DNA of 64,000 nucleotides from Lachnospiraceae bacterium (lineage in GTDB: Bacteria > Bacillota > Clostridia > Lachnospirales > Lachnospiraceae), in contig CAJTDK010000015.1 in NCBI GenBank assembly GCA_910575105.1, positions 1-64,000 on the forward strand. The letters are read 5' to 3'. Position numbers and translations under genes: made by a program. The notes under the pieces are model-generated. The model had not been told where the DNA came from. It was given only the letters and a program-made list of their open reading frames with translations, and made no database searches. The stretch's first letter is position 1. Each line of letters begins with the position of its first letter. Shown here piece by piece: positions 17,660 through 26,397 of the stretch.

Positions 17660-20272
17660 ATGGCAGTAAAAGATAATCAAAAGATGAAGCTTAGCTTCCT
17701 CTTCACCCCGGAAGGGTTCCGGCCGGATATATCTGCGGCGGATATCCTTCAGGAAGAGGAAGAGATCAGGGAATGGACAGGAGAGAGGGCTTACGGCTCT
17801 CTTTACCGGCTCGGGATGGAGGGCAGGGTGCAGGAGATGTCTGTCTCCGCTGGGTTTTTATATCAGGTGGCGGCGGCGTTTTTTGCGCAGCTTACGAATC
17901 TGTCGGAGCTTGAGCTTGCCCGGGAGAATGCCAGGGTATCTTTAAGCGCTGATACAGCGGAAGAGCTTTTGACGGCGGTTCCCTTTGTGATCGGTGCGGA
18001 GCATGTGACAAAAGGGTGGATCGGACGTGTATTTTCCAGGCTTAACGGGATATTTTCGGAGGAGATATCCGCCTACGACGGCACGGTGGAGATGTATTTT
18101 GCGGAAAAGAACCAGAAGCTTAAGGTACCGGAGCGGGTCTTTTTTCACCTGGTGGAGAATAAGGATGAGAGCTTTCCATTCGCCTTTCTGGCAACCTATG
18201 CCACGAAGGGGACGGACGGGAAGGTAAGGCATGTGCCTTTAAAGTATGCCCTGACGGAGTATCAGAATGAGCGGGAGAAGCTGTTAGCGCTGCTTGCGTG
18301 CCTGAACCGGGCGGCAGAAGTGTCGGAGCTGATCAGCGGGTTTGTGGAGAGCGGGGAGCTGTTTCACCCGCTGCGCCTGACTGCCCAGGAGGCATATACA
18401 TTTTTAAAGCAGATAGAAGAGATCGAAGGTACCGGGATCTTGTGCAGGATACCGAACTGGTGGAGAAAAAAGGGAGCGTCTGTCTCCCTGTCGGTAAGTC
18501 TTGGGGACAAGGAGCCTTCTATGCTCGGTTTTGACGCGCTGATCTCCATGAAGCCGAAGCTTACGGTGGATGGCGTGGAGCTTACGCCGGAAGATATCCG
18601 GATGCTTCTTGCCCAGACAGAAGGGCTTGCCTTCCTGAAAGGGAAGTGGGTGGAGGTAGATCATGAGAGATTGAAACAACTTCTGGCTGAGATGGAAGAA
18701 AAGGGCGGCGAGATCACGCTGATGGATGCCCTGCGCATAGAGATGGGGACGGAAAAGAATCCTGTAGATGTAGGTGCGATGGTGACCAACGGGAAATGGC
18801 TGTCACAGCTTTTGCGGGATCTGCGCAGGCCCGAGAAGATACGCAGGACGGCAGTTCCGAAGACGATCTGCGCTTCATTGCGCCCTTACCAGAAGAATGG
18901 GTACGCCTGGCTTAACTATATGGACAAGCTGGGCTTTGGCGCGTGCCTTGCGGATGATATGGGGCTGGGTAAGACGCTGCAGGTGCTGGCCTATCTGGAA
19001 AAGCTCAGAAAACGGGAGAAGAATGCCAGGGTACTTTTGATCGTCCCTGCGTCTCTTCTGGGGAACTGGCAGCGTGAGGCGCAGAAGTTCGCTCCGGAGA
19101 TGGGGATGGCGGTTCTGCATGGCAGCAGTGCGCCGGTTCTGGGAAGACAGGTGACGGAGGAGACGGCATTTTTAACGATCACTACCTATGGTATGGCGTC
19201 GAGGATCAAGGAGCTTAAAGAGATCTGCTGGACCTGCATCATCCTGGATGAGGCGCAGGCCATTAAGAATCCGGTCACGAAGCAGACGAAGGAGATCAAG
19301 AAGCTTTCCGGGAGGATGCGCATCGCCATGACCGGAACGCCCATAGAGAATGACCTGACCAATCTCTGGTCTCTGTTCGATTTTCTGAACAAAGGGCTTA
19401 TGGGGACATCTACAGAATTCGGGCAGTTTACGAAGCAGCTCCGGGCTCATCCGGAGAAGTATGCCCAGCTCAAATCCATGGTAGCGCCCTTTATGCTGCG
19501 GCGTGTCAAGACGGATAAGAGCATTATCAAGGACCTGCCGGAGAAGCTGGAGACTATTGATTATGCTGCCCTGTCGAAAAAGCAGGTCGTTCTGTACCGT
19601 AAGACGGTGGCGGAGATGGAGGAACGGATACTGAATTCTGAAGGGATCGAGCGGAGCGGCGTAGTGCTCGCTACCATCATTAAGCTTAAGCAGATCTGCA
19701 ACCATCCGGACCAGTATCTGGGACAGCAGACATTTTCTGGTGAGGAGAGCGGGAAGTTTGAGCTGCTTAAGAGCATCTGCGAGACGATCTATGAGAAGCG
19801 TGAGCGGGTGCTGGTATTTACACAATTCCGGGAGATTACGGAGCATCTGGCCCGGTTTTTAGAGGAGCTCTTCCATGCCAGTGGCTATGTGCTGCACGGC
19901 GGGACTCCGGTCAGTAAGAGGGCGAAGATCGTGGAGGAGTTCCAGGGGGACGGGTATATACCCTTTATCGTGCTGTCGGTAAAGGCGGGCGGTACGGGGC
20001 TTAATCTGACGAAGGCGAACCATGTTATCCATTTTGACCGCTGGTGGAATCCGGCGGTGGAGAACCAGGCCACTGACCGGGCGTTCCGCATCGGGCAGAC
20101 GAAAAATGTGATGGTGCATAAGCTGGTATGCCAGAAGACGATCGAAGAAAAGATTGATGCTGTTATCGAGTCGAAGAAGGAGCTGGCGGAGAATGTCATC
20201 GGCTCCGGCGGCGAGAAGTGGATCACAGAGCTTGACAATGATGCGCTGATGAACCTGCTGCGTCTGGATTAG
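17660..20272 (+). CDS. SNF2-family DEAD-like helicase
   Basis: This 870-residue ATP-dependent DNA translocase has an N-terminal SNF2-associated region (about 1-400), typical of bacterial SNF2 proteins. The ATPase core follows: Walker A in DDMGLGKTLQ (about 435), DEAQ box in IILDEAQAIKN (about 530), motif III in MTGTPIEN, motif V in VLSVKAGGTGLNLT and motif VI in ATDRAFRIGQ. ATG 17660 is preferred because it sits 12 bases after GGAAGGA; an in-frame GTG at 17651 lies almost on that site. The SWIM zinc-finger partner is the next gene, 36 bases downstream. In many bacteria the two are a fixed pair, and in some they are fused. Confidence 0.88.
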   Translation: MAVKDNQKMKLSFLFTPEGFRPDISAADILQEEEEIREWTGERAYGSLYRLGMEGRVQEMSVSAGFLYQVAAAFFAQLTNLSELELARENARVSLSADTAEELLTAVPFVIGAEHVTKGWIGRVFSRLNGIFSEEISAYDGTVEMYFAEKNQKLKVPERVFFHLVENKDESFPFAFLATYATKGTDGKVRHVPLKYALTEYQNEREKLLALLACLNRAAEVSELISGFVESGELFHPLRLTAQEAYTFLKQIEEIEGTGILCRIPNWWRKKGASVSLSVSLGDKEPSMLGFDALISMKPKLTVDGVELTPEDIRMLLAQTEGLAFLKGKWVEVDHERLKQLLAEMEEKGGEITLMDALRIEMGTEKNPVDVGAMVTNGKWLSQLLRDLRRPEKIRRTAVPKTICASLRPYQKNGYAWLNYMDKLGFGACLADDMGLGKTLQVLAYLEKLRKREKNARVLLIVPASLLGNWQREAQKFAPEMGMAVLHGSSAPVLGRQVTEETAFLTITTYGMASRIKELKEICWTCIILDEAQAIKNPVTKQTKEIKKLSGRMRIAMTGTPIENDLTNLWSLFDFLNKGLMGTSTEFGQFTKQLRAHPEKYAQLKSMVAPFMLRRVKTDKSIIKDLPEKLETIDYAALSKKQVVLYRKTVAEMEERILNSEGIERSGVVLATIIKLKQICNHPDQYLGQQTFSGEESGKFELLKSICETIYEKRERVLVFTQFREITEHLARFLEELFHASGYVLHGGTPVSKRAKIVEEFQGDGYIPFIVLSVKAGGTGLNLTKANHVIHFDRWWNPAVENQATDRAFRIGQTKNVMVHKLVCQKTIEEKIDAVIESKKELAENVIGSGGEKWITELDNDALMNLLRLD

Positions 20273-20308
20273 GGCTTTGCGGTGCCGGTGTGAAAGGAGA
20301 ATGCCGTA

Positions 20309-21037
20309 ATGAGCAGTAGATACTGGAATGATTTCCCGCAGTACAGCCAGCCGGATGCGTCGGAGCTGCGCAGGAAATCAGCGGAGACGAAGAAAAAGGA
20401 AAAGGCGAAGGGCAAGGTATTAGAGCCGGTCGTCATAAAGGGGAGGGCGGTGACCAACAGCTGGTGGGGCAGCGCCTGGTGCGACAATCTGGAAAGGTAT
20501 GCGGACTATGAGAGCAGGCTTGGACGGGGGAAGCGTTATGTCCGCAACGGTTCTGTCGTTGACCTCAAGATTAAGAAGGGTAAGATCCTGGCAAGGGTGC
20601 AGGGGACGCGGAAAGCCCCCTACAAGGTAGAGATCAGGATCAGCCCTCTGTCGGAGGAAAAATGCCAGACGATCATTAAAAAGTGCGGCAGGAAGCTTGA
20701 CAGTCTGGAAAAGCTTCTGACGGGGGATTTCCCGGAGGAGATGGGGGAACTGTTCCAGAGTGAGGACGGGCTGTTTCCCTCCCCCAGGGAGATCAGCTTT
20801 AGCTGCAGCTGCCCGGACTGGGCGCTGCTGTGCAAGCATGTAGCGGCGGCGCTTTACGGCGTAGGGGCGCGGCTGGATGAAAATCCATTGCTGTTTTTTG
20901 AACTCAGGGGAGTCGACGTCGGGCATTTCATTGACGTGACGCTGGCCAATAAGGTAGAAGCGATGCTTGCCAATGCCGGGAACGTAAGCAGCCGGATGAT
21001 GGATGATTCGGCGGCGGAACTGTTCGGGGTATTTTAA
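20309..21037 (+). CDS. SWIM zinc-finger protein, partner of SNF2 helicase
   Basis: This 242-residue protein has a central SWIM finger, CSCPDWALLCKHVAAALYG (C-x-C-xn-C-x-H), a DNA- or protein-binding zinc module that often accompanies SNF2 ATPases. The N-terminal basic segment (KKKEKAKGKV and WWGSAWCDNLERYADYESRLGRGKRYVRNG) is also conserved in this group. AAAGGAG lies eight bases before the ATG. It probably acts with the SNF2 protein on nucleic-acid complexes, for example RNA polymerase recycling or repair. That role is inferred from the pairing. Confidence 0.85.
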   Translation: MSSRYWNDFPQYSQPDASELRRKSAETKKKEKAKGKVLEPVVIKGRAVTNSWWGSAWCDNLERYADYESRLGRGKRYVRNGSVVDLKIKKGKILARVQGTRKAPYKVEIRISPLSEEKCQTIIKKCGRKLDSLEKLLTGDFPEEMGELFQSEDGLFPSPREISFSCSCPDWALLCKHVAAALYGVGARLDENPLLFFELRGVDVGHFIDVTLANKVEAMLANAGNVSSRMMDDSAAELFGVF

Positions 21038-21040
21038 GAG

Positions 21041-22111
21041 ATGGAAGAAAAAAAACAATTGATCCGGGAATCCCACGGCGGGGATATCTACCGCGGCAGG
21101 CGCATCCGGACGGATTTTTCGGTAAATGTGAATCCGCTGGGTGTACAGCCGGTGGTAATAGCGGCTGTGCGGGAAGCGGCAGCGCGCATTTCCTGTTATC
21201 CGGATATGCACTGTGAGGCGCTTACGGATGCCCTTGCCGACTTTGAACAGGTGCCGTCAGAATATCTGATCTGTACAAACGGAGCGGCGGAGTTGTTCTA
21301 CGGCGCGGTGCTTGCCCTGAAGCCGAAAAAGGCGCTGCTTCTTTCCCCGACCTTTTCCGAATATGAGCGGGCACTGAAGATTGTAGGCGTATCAGTACAT
21401 TATTATGTTTTAAAAGAAATGGAAAGCTTTCGTGTGACGGAAGATTTTCTGGAATATATCACGCCAGACATGGATATGGTGTTTTTGTGCAATCCCAATA
21501 ATCCTACCGGGCAGAGTATTCCGAAGGAGCTGGCAGAGCGGATCGCAGGAAGGTGCAGGGAATGCGGGAGCTTTCTGGTGATCGACGAATGCTTTGTGGA
21601 CTTCCTGGACAGTCCGTCAAGGTGCAGCATGAAGGAGCGGCTCGGCTGCTATCCGGGGCTGCTCATCGCAAAGGCGCTCACGAAGCTCTTTAGTATGCCG
21701 GGACTCAGGCTGGGATATGGGATGTGCAGTGACCGGGATTTTTTGTGCAGGATGCGGGACACCCTGCAGTCCTGGAATGTGTCGGTCCTGGCCCAGGCGG
21801 GCGGCGCGGCGGCGGTTAAACATTGCGGCGGATATCTTGCGGAGACCAAAAAACTGATCGGCAGGGAACGGGCGTATCTGATCGGAGCGCTTGAGGAATC
21901 AGACTTCAAGATTTACGGCTCAGAGGCGAATTATCTGTTCTTCCGGGATTTTGCCGGGGAGGAGAGGGAGCTTTACCAAATGGCCCTTGATGCCGGGTTC
22001 TTGATCCGGGACTGTTCGGATTACCGGGGGCTTTGCCGGGGATATTACCGGATCGCGGTGCGCACAAGGCCGGAGAATGAGAGGATGATTGCATGGCTAA
22101 GACAATTATGA
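21041..22111 (+). CDS. cobD: Threonine-phosphate decarboxylase (PLP-dependent)
   Basis: This 356-residue fold-type I PLP enzyme is of the histidinol-phosphate aminotransferase family and matches CobD. CobD makes (R)-1-amino-2-propanol phosphate for the nucleotide loop of cobalamin. Seen are SHGGDIYRG and SVNVNPLGV at the N-terminus, NPNNPTG, the PLP lysine in [19 protein letters not shown], and a C-terminal R-I-A-V-R. It starts three bases after the SWIM stop and overlaps cobQ by 19 bases, which identifies the pathway. HisC is the main alternative. The cobQ neighbour and the SHGG/FSVNVNP start favour CobD. Confidence 0.82.
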   Translation: MEEKKQLIRESHGGDIYRGRRIRTDFSVNVNPLGVQPVVIAAVREAAARISCYPDMHCEALTDALADFEQVPSEYLICTNGAAELFYGAVLALKPKKALLLSPTFSEYERALKIVGVSVHYYVLKEMESFRVTEDFLEYITPDMDMVFLCNPNNPTGQSIPKELAERIAGRCRECGSFLVIDECFVDFLDSPSRCSMKERLGCYPGLLIAKALTKLFSMPGLRLGYGMCSDRDFLCRMRDTLQSWNVSVLAQAGGAAAVKHCGGYLAETKKLIGRERAYLIGALEESDFKIYGSEANYLFFRDFAGEERELYQMALDAGFLIRDCSDYRGLCRGYYRIAVRTRPENERMIAWLRQL

Positions 22112-23712
22112 TCCAGGGTACGATGTCTGGCGTCGGAAAGAGCTTTTTGTGCGCCGGGCTCTGCCGCATATTCAGGCAGGCGGGCTACCGGGTAGCGCCC
22201 TTCAAATCACAGAATATGGCGCTCAACTCATTTATCACCAGGGAGGGACTTGAGATAGGCAGGGCGCAGGCAGTCCAGGCGGAGGCAGCGGGGATAGAGC
22301 CGTCGGCAGAGATGAATCCGGTGCTTCTCAAGCCTACGAACGATACTGGCTCCCAGGTGATCGTCAACGGCGCAGTCCTGGGAAATATGAACGCGCGGGA
22401 ATATTTTGCCTATAAAAAGAAGCTTGTGCCGGATATCATGCGGGCGTTTAGAAAGCTTGAGGAGGCATACGAGATTATCGTCGTCGAAGGGGCGGGAAGT
22501 CCTGCCGAGATCAATCTTAAGACGGAAGATATCGTCAATATGGGGCTGGCTGAGCTGATCGACGCCCCGGTACTCCTTGCAGGGGATATCGACCGGGGAG
22601 GCGTGTTCGCACAGCTTATCGGCACGCTCATGCTTCTAACGGAGGAAGAGAAGGCGCGGGTCAAGGGGCTGGTTATCAATAAGTTCCGGGGAGACAGGAC
22701 TATCCTTGACCTTGGGATAAGCATGCTGGAGGAGAGAGGGGCTATCCCGGTTGTGGGTATTACTCCTTATCTTCCGGTGGAGATCGAGGAAGAGGACAGC
22801 CTGACCGAGCGGTTTTCTGCGGGTGGGAAAATGCATGCGCAGATAGACATTGCGGTCATCCTTACCCCGAGGATTTCTAATTATACGGACTTTATGCCTC
22901 TGGAAAACCGCAGGGAGGCGGCCGTAAGGTATGTAAAGAGAGCGTCGGACCTTGGAACCCCGGATATGATTATCCTGCCGGGGACAAAAAATACTATGGG
23001 CGATTTGCTCTGGATGCGCCAGAACGGGCTTGAGGCGGCTGTTTTGAAGGCGGCGGGCAGTGGCGCGGTAATCTTTGGCATCTGCGGCGGCTATCAGATG
23101 CTTGGCAGATCACTGCATGATCCTCTGGGGATCGAAAATGGGGGATCCATGCGGGGGATGGGGCTGCTTGCGGCGGAGACGGTATTTACCGGGCAAAAGG
23201 TGCGGACGAGGGTGACAGGGACATTTGCGGAAGTGGGCGGTGTGCTTGGAAGCCTTCGGGGAGCTTCTTTTGAAGGATATGAGATCCATATGGGAGAGAC
23301 ACGGCGGCTGGATGGTTCTGCAGAAGCAGCCGCAGGGACAGCTTTTGCGGGAAATGTGCCGGGAACAGGCGGCAGAGAAGGAGACAGTGTGCCGGGAACG
23401 GGCAGCAGGGCGGCAGGAAGTGCGCCGGTATCCAGTCTGGCCAGGATTACGGATACGGTCACGGGGAGGAAAAGCTGCGACGGCCTGTGGTCGGGCAATG
23501 TCTACGGCACTTATGTGCACGGGATATTTGACCGGGACGGGGTGACGTCCGGGATCATCCGCAGCCTGGCGGAAAAGAAGGGCATATCCACAGGGCAGCA
23601 GAAAGGTATGGATCACAGGCAGTTTAAGGAGACACAGTATGACCTTCTGGCGGCAGGATTGAGGGAGCACCTTGATTTGGCGGCAATCTACCGCATCATG
23701 GGACTTGAATAG
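22093..23712 (+). CDS. cobQ: Cobyric acid synthase (glutamine-hydrolysing)
   Basis: This 539-residue enzyme amidates the b, d, e and g side chains of adenosylcobyrinic a,c-diamide. The N-terminal P-loop-like synthase starts [18 protein letters not shown] with [12 protein letters not shown] and [10 protein letters not shown]. The C-terminal class I glutaminase has its cysteine in [12 protein letters not shown] and histidine in YVHGIFD. An extra low-complexity Gly/Ala-rich insertion (about residues 410-455) separates two halves of the glutaminase and is not usual in the family. It is translationally coupled to cobD. Confidence 0.92.
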   Translation: MAKTIMIQGTMSGVGKSFLCAGLCRIFRQAGYRVAPFKSQNMALNSFITREGLEIGRAQAVQAEAAGIEPSAEMNPVLLKPTNDTGSQVIVNGAVLGNMNAREYFAYKKKLVPDIMRAFRKLEEAYEIIVVEGAGSPAEINLKTEDIVNMGLAELIDAPVLLAGDIDRGGVFAQLIGTLMLLTEEEKARVKGLVINKFRGDRTILDLGISMLEERGAIPVVGITPYLPVEIEEEDSLTERFSAGGKMHAQIDIAVILTPRISNYTDFMPLENRREAAVRYVKRASDLGTPDMIILPGTKNTMGDLLWMRQNGLEAAVLKAAGSGAVIFGICGGYQMLGRSLHDPLGIENGGSMRGMGLLAAETVFTGQKVRTRVTGTFAEVGGVLGSLRGASFEGYEIHMGETRRLDGSAEAAAGTAFAGNVPGTGGREGDSVPGTGSRAAGSAPVSSLARITDTVTGRKSCDGLWSGNVYGTYVHGIFDRDGVTSGIIRSLAEKKGISTGQQKGMDHRQFKETQYDLLAAGLREHLDLAAIYRIMGLE

Positions 23713-23831
23713 TCACTGACCTTTCCACTGCATAGCCTTCTGCAATAAGATTTTCCCGCAGGCCGGACGGGGATGAGGGAATTAAGGAAATGGGCCAATA
23801 TGCGGCAGCGATGCAGGAAAGGAAGAGGGGC

Positions 23832-24467
23832 ATGGGAACAGAGATAGAAAATGTGCTTCCGGCACAGATAGAGAAACGAAGCTTTGAGATCATCACCCAG
23901 GAATTAAAGGAGCAGGGGATCATACTGCCAGAGGAGCAGGAGGCGGTCATCAAGCGCTGTATCCACACCAGCGCTGATTTTGATTACGCCCGTAATCTTG
24001 TGTTTTCAGAAAATGCTGTGAAAAAGGCGCTTTCGGCACTTCGGGGCGGCGCGTCCATCGTGACGGATACGCAGATGGTGCGTGCCGGGATCAATAAAAA
24101 GCGGCTGGCAGAGTATGGCGGGGAAGTCTTCTGCTTTATGTCCGATGAGGATGTGGCAGGAAGGGCAAAGGAGGAGAATCAGACGAGGGCGGCAGTGAGC
24201 ATGGAGAAGGCATGTTCGCTGGACAAAAAGCTGATCTTTGCCGTTGGTAATGCGCCGACTGCGCTGATCCGCCTGTGCGGGCTGATCCGGGAGGGACGCA
24301 TGATGCCGGAGCTGGTGATCGGAGTGCCCGTGGGCTTTGTAAATGTAGTGCAGTCGAAAGAAATGGTTCTGACTCTTGAAGATGTGCCGTATATTGTAGC
24401 ACAGGGAAGGAAAGGCGGGAGCAATATCGCGGCATGTATCTGCAATGCATTGATCTATCAGCTGTAA
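23832..24467 (+). CDS. cbiC: Precorrin-8X/cobalt-precorrin-8 methylmutase
   Basis: This enzyme of about 211 residues moves the C-11 methyl to C-12 to form cobyrinic acid. Conserved elements are PAQIEKRSFEIITQEL, the catalytic histidine in CIHTSADFDYA, TDTQMVRAGI and PELVIGVPVGFVNVVQSKE. ATG 23832 follows GGAAGAGGGG and gives the usual family start. An in-frame ATG at 23790 would add 14 residues. It stands alone among anaerobic corrin-ring genes here: the rest of the cbi set is not in the window. Confidence 0.88.
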   Translation: MGTEIENVLPAQIEKRSFEIITQELKEQGIILPEEQEAVIKRCIHTSADFDYARNLVFSENAVKKALSALRGGASIVTDTQMVRAGINKKRLAEYGGEVFCFMSDEDVAGRAKEENQTRAAVSMEKACSLDKKLIFAVGNAPTALIRLCGLIREGRMMPELVIGVPVGFVNVVQSKEMVLTLEDVPYIVAQGRKGGSNIAACICNALIYQL

Positions 24468-25534
24468 AAAGGGAAGGATATTGGGATGAAGCGGCGCTTC
24501 TTTGTTACCGCAGGGAGACAGGAAGGCGCCTGGCAGAGTGCGGCATAAGTATTGAAGTGAAGCCAGGGAACGGGAAAAAAGAAGGGACAAAAGACGCAGC
24601 AGAGCGAAAGCTGGCCTTATGTCAGCAGGAGGCCAGGCGGATCGGCTCCGGACTGTACCGCAAGATGTTCGCGGCAAGCGGGTACAATGCGCGGGCAAAG
24701 GCGAAGCTTCCCATCCGACAGATGGGCGGTTTGATTGACGGGCATGGGATGCTGCAGCTTACGCGGCTTCAGATCCAGGCCGACCCGGAAAGCGGCAGGA
24801 TTACCGGCATGGCGGCAGGAGACGGCGGTTACTGGTTTGACGGGAATATGGATCCTGACGGTCCCTTTTTGGGGGAGTATGCCCGTACGGTGATCGAAGC
24901 CTACGGCGAAAGAGGGATCGACTGCCCGGATGTCCATCAATTCCGGATGTATATCGATTTTCACAATATCTGCTATATCCGCACACATTTTAAAGGCAGC
25001 TCAGATTTTCAGAAGCTTAAGGCTTATGCCAGAAAGACGGGGCGGCGCCTGGACTTTTTCTCCAGCTCAAGGCTCCATAACCGGAAGCTTAAGAAGGATC
25101 TGGGCAGGCGGAAGAGACAGACGAATGACAAGGTGAAAAGCAGCAGCGGACTGTCGGAATTCATCATACGGATGTGCCCCGACGAGTACGGGCCGGCCGG
25201 CCAGTTCGTGACCCAGTGGGATTACCTGCGGGCCATCCGGCAGACGGGCAGGATAGACAGCAATCCGGCCGGCTATACAGTAAAGGAGTATAAGCCGATC
25301 GTAGAGACCGAATCCTTTAATTACTGCAAAAATGACAGGGTGAAGGTCGGGGGGAGGCGAGGACTTCACACTTTGCTTGACGTGAAGCCAGCCAATGGAA
25401 AGACCGGATATGAGAACGACCTGAAAAAGGAAGGAAAAAAATACTGGGTAGCGGATAAGGCGTATAAGGAAGAATTTACGGGGAAAGACATCCTGAGAGG
25501 GAATATGCTGATGCCTTTTTGGTTAAAGAAGTAA
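24434..25534 (+). CDS. Uncharacterised basic protein (DUF3114-like)
   Basis: This 366-residue basic protein has no signal peptide or membrane segment. The best conserved-looking stretch is FRMYIDFHNICYIRTHFKGSSDFQKLKAYARKTGRRLDFFSSSRLHNRKLKK. I associate it, with limited certainty, with the DUF3114 family of unknown function. The KLKKDLGRRKRQ patch could bind nucleic acid. The frame overlaps cbiC by 34 bases. A clear ribosome site is not seen at ATG 24434, so the true start could be further in. It is followed by a terminator, making it the last gene of the SNF2-cob transcription unit. Confidence 0.5.
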   Translation: MYLQCIDLSAVKREGYWDEAALLCYRRETGRRLAECGISIEVKPGNGKKEGTKDAAERKLALCQQEARRIGSGLYRKMFAASGYNARAKAKLPIRQMGGLIDGHGMLQLTRLQIQADPESGRITGMAAGDGGYWFDGNMDPDGPFLGEYARTVIEAYGERGIDCPDVHQFRMYIDFHNICYIRTHFKGSSDFQKLKAYARKTGRRLDFFSSSRLHNRKLKKDLGRRKRQTNDKVKSSSGLSEFIIRMCPDEYGPAGQFVTQWDYLRAIRQTGRIDSNPAGYTVKEYKPIVETESFNYCKNDRVKVGGRRGLHTLLDVKPANGKTGYENDLKKEGKKYWVADKAYKEEFTGKDILRGNMLMPFWLKK

Positions 25535-25573
25535 GTGTCTAAAGGAACAGTTTTTAATAGAATTTAACGCAAG

Positions 25574-25623
25574 AAAAAACAGCGGGAAAGTCACCGGCAG
25601 GGGTGTTCATTTCCGCTGTTTTT
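25574..25623. terminator. Bidirectional terminator
   Basis: An A-rich left arm (AAAAAACAGCGG) pairs with CCGCTGTTTTT, flanking a GGAAA/TTTCC extension and a loop of about 20 bases. It ends the plus-strand cob unit and the minus-strand small gene at 25643. Confidence 0.75.
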
Positions 25624-25642
25624 ATGCCTATGCACCACATAT

Positions 25643-25891
25643 TCAAAGATTCGGATACCAGCGCAACAGATCGCCGCGCCCTTCGGCCTCGATCCGCTCT
25701 ACCGCATACCGGAGCCACTCCTCCGGCGTGGGTATCTTCCCCGCGCGGGGTATCCTTTCCCATTGCGCCCGCTTCTCCGGGTCAGGGTCATTCATTCCGG
25801 CCTCAATGCGGGCCGAGATAATCGCCCGCATTTCTTCCACCGTGATATTCCTTTCACGGGCCAGCCTTTCAAATACAGTTTCTTCTTCCAT
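25643..25891 (-). CDS. Small Spo0A-like/sporulation-factor-like protein of mobile elements
   Basis: This 82-residue acidic helical protein (MEEETVFERLARERNITVEEMRAIISARIEAGMND...) ends in IPTPEEWLRYAVERI. Similar small proteins in Clostridia mobile elements are usually labelled Spo0A-like because of a weak resemblance to its C-terminal DNA-binding domain; direct function is unknown. It is transcribed divergently from the XRE regulator at 26048 across a repeat-rich intergenic region. That regulator probably controls both. Confidence 0.55.
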   Translation of the reverse strand: MEEETVFERLARERNITVEEMRAIISARIEAGMNDPDPEKRAQWERIPRAGKIPTPEEWLRYAVERIEAEGRGDLLRWYPNL

Positions 25892-25931
25892 AACAGCAAG
25901 CCTCCCGATTTTTTATGAATAGTATACCCGC

Positions 25932-26016
25932 CTGTCTACCACGCTATAACAGAACAACTCCCTTTTGGGAAATAGTCTGTCTACCGATTGTGACTATTAT
26001 AGCACCCTTTTGGGAA
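25932..26016. promoter_or_regulatory. Duplicated bipartite operator between divergent genes
   Basis: CTGTCTACC occurs at 25932-25940 and 25977-25985. CCCTTTTGGGAA occurs at 25960-25971 and 26005-26016. Each CTGTCTACC is exactly 28 bases before its CCCTTTTGGGAA partner, so the whole bipartite unit repeats with a 45-base period. It fills the space between the small minus-strand gene and the XRE regulator, which is the expected operator position for that regulator. Confidence 0.6.
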
Positions 26017-26047
26017 TTAGAATAGATACAGATAGGCAGGTGATGGC

Positions 26048-26350
26048 ATGGATGCGCAGAAACGCATAAAACAGCTCATGGAGGAACGGGGCTGGACGGA
26101 TTACCGCTTGGCGAAGGAATCCGGCCTTTCCCATTCCACCGTTACAAATATGTTCAACAGAAATAATGCGCCGACGCTGCCGACCTTAGAGGCGGTATGC
26201 GGGGCGTTTGGTATAACTTTATCGCAATTCTTCTCCGATGGAAACGGCCCGGCGGAATTTACCGAAGAACAGCGCACCCTGTTTTCAAAATGGAGTACCT
26301 TAAACGACGAGCAGAAAAAAGCCCTACTCGCCCTTATCAATACCATGTGA
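26048..26350 (+). CDS. XRE-family transcriptional regulator
   Basis: This 100-residue repressor-like protein has an N-terminal helix-turn-helix (KQLMEERGWTDYRLAKESGLSHSTVTNMFNRNNAPTLPTLEAVCGAF, residues about 6-55) of the Cro/CI type. A short C-terminal tail (FTEEQRTLFSKWSTLNDEQKKALLALI) probably dimerises. It is a frequent companion of ICE recombinases. It likely represses its own gene and the divergent small gene through the duplicated operators upstream. Confidence 0.88.
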   Translation: MDAQKRIKQLMEERGWTDYRLAKESGLSHSTVTNMFNRNNAPTLPTLEAVCGAFGITLSQFFSDGNGPAEFTEEQRTLFSKWSTLNDEQKKALLALINTM

Positions 26351-26359
26351 ACGACGAAA

Positions 26360-26392
26360 AGCCCGCAGGCTCCGGAATAGAACCTGCGGGCT
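26360..26392. terminator. Bidirectional terminator between XRE and recombinase genes
   Basis: AGCCCGCAGG (26360-26369) and CCTGCGGGCT (26383-26392) form a perfect ten-pair stem. An AAAA run on the left and a TTT on the right serve both convergent genes. Confidence 0.85.
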
Positions 26393-26397
26393 GTTTA

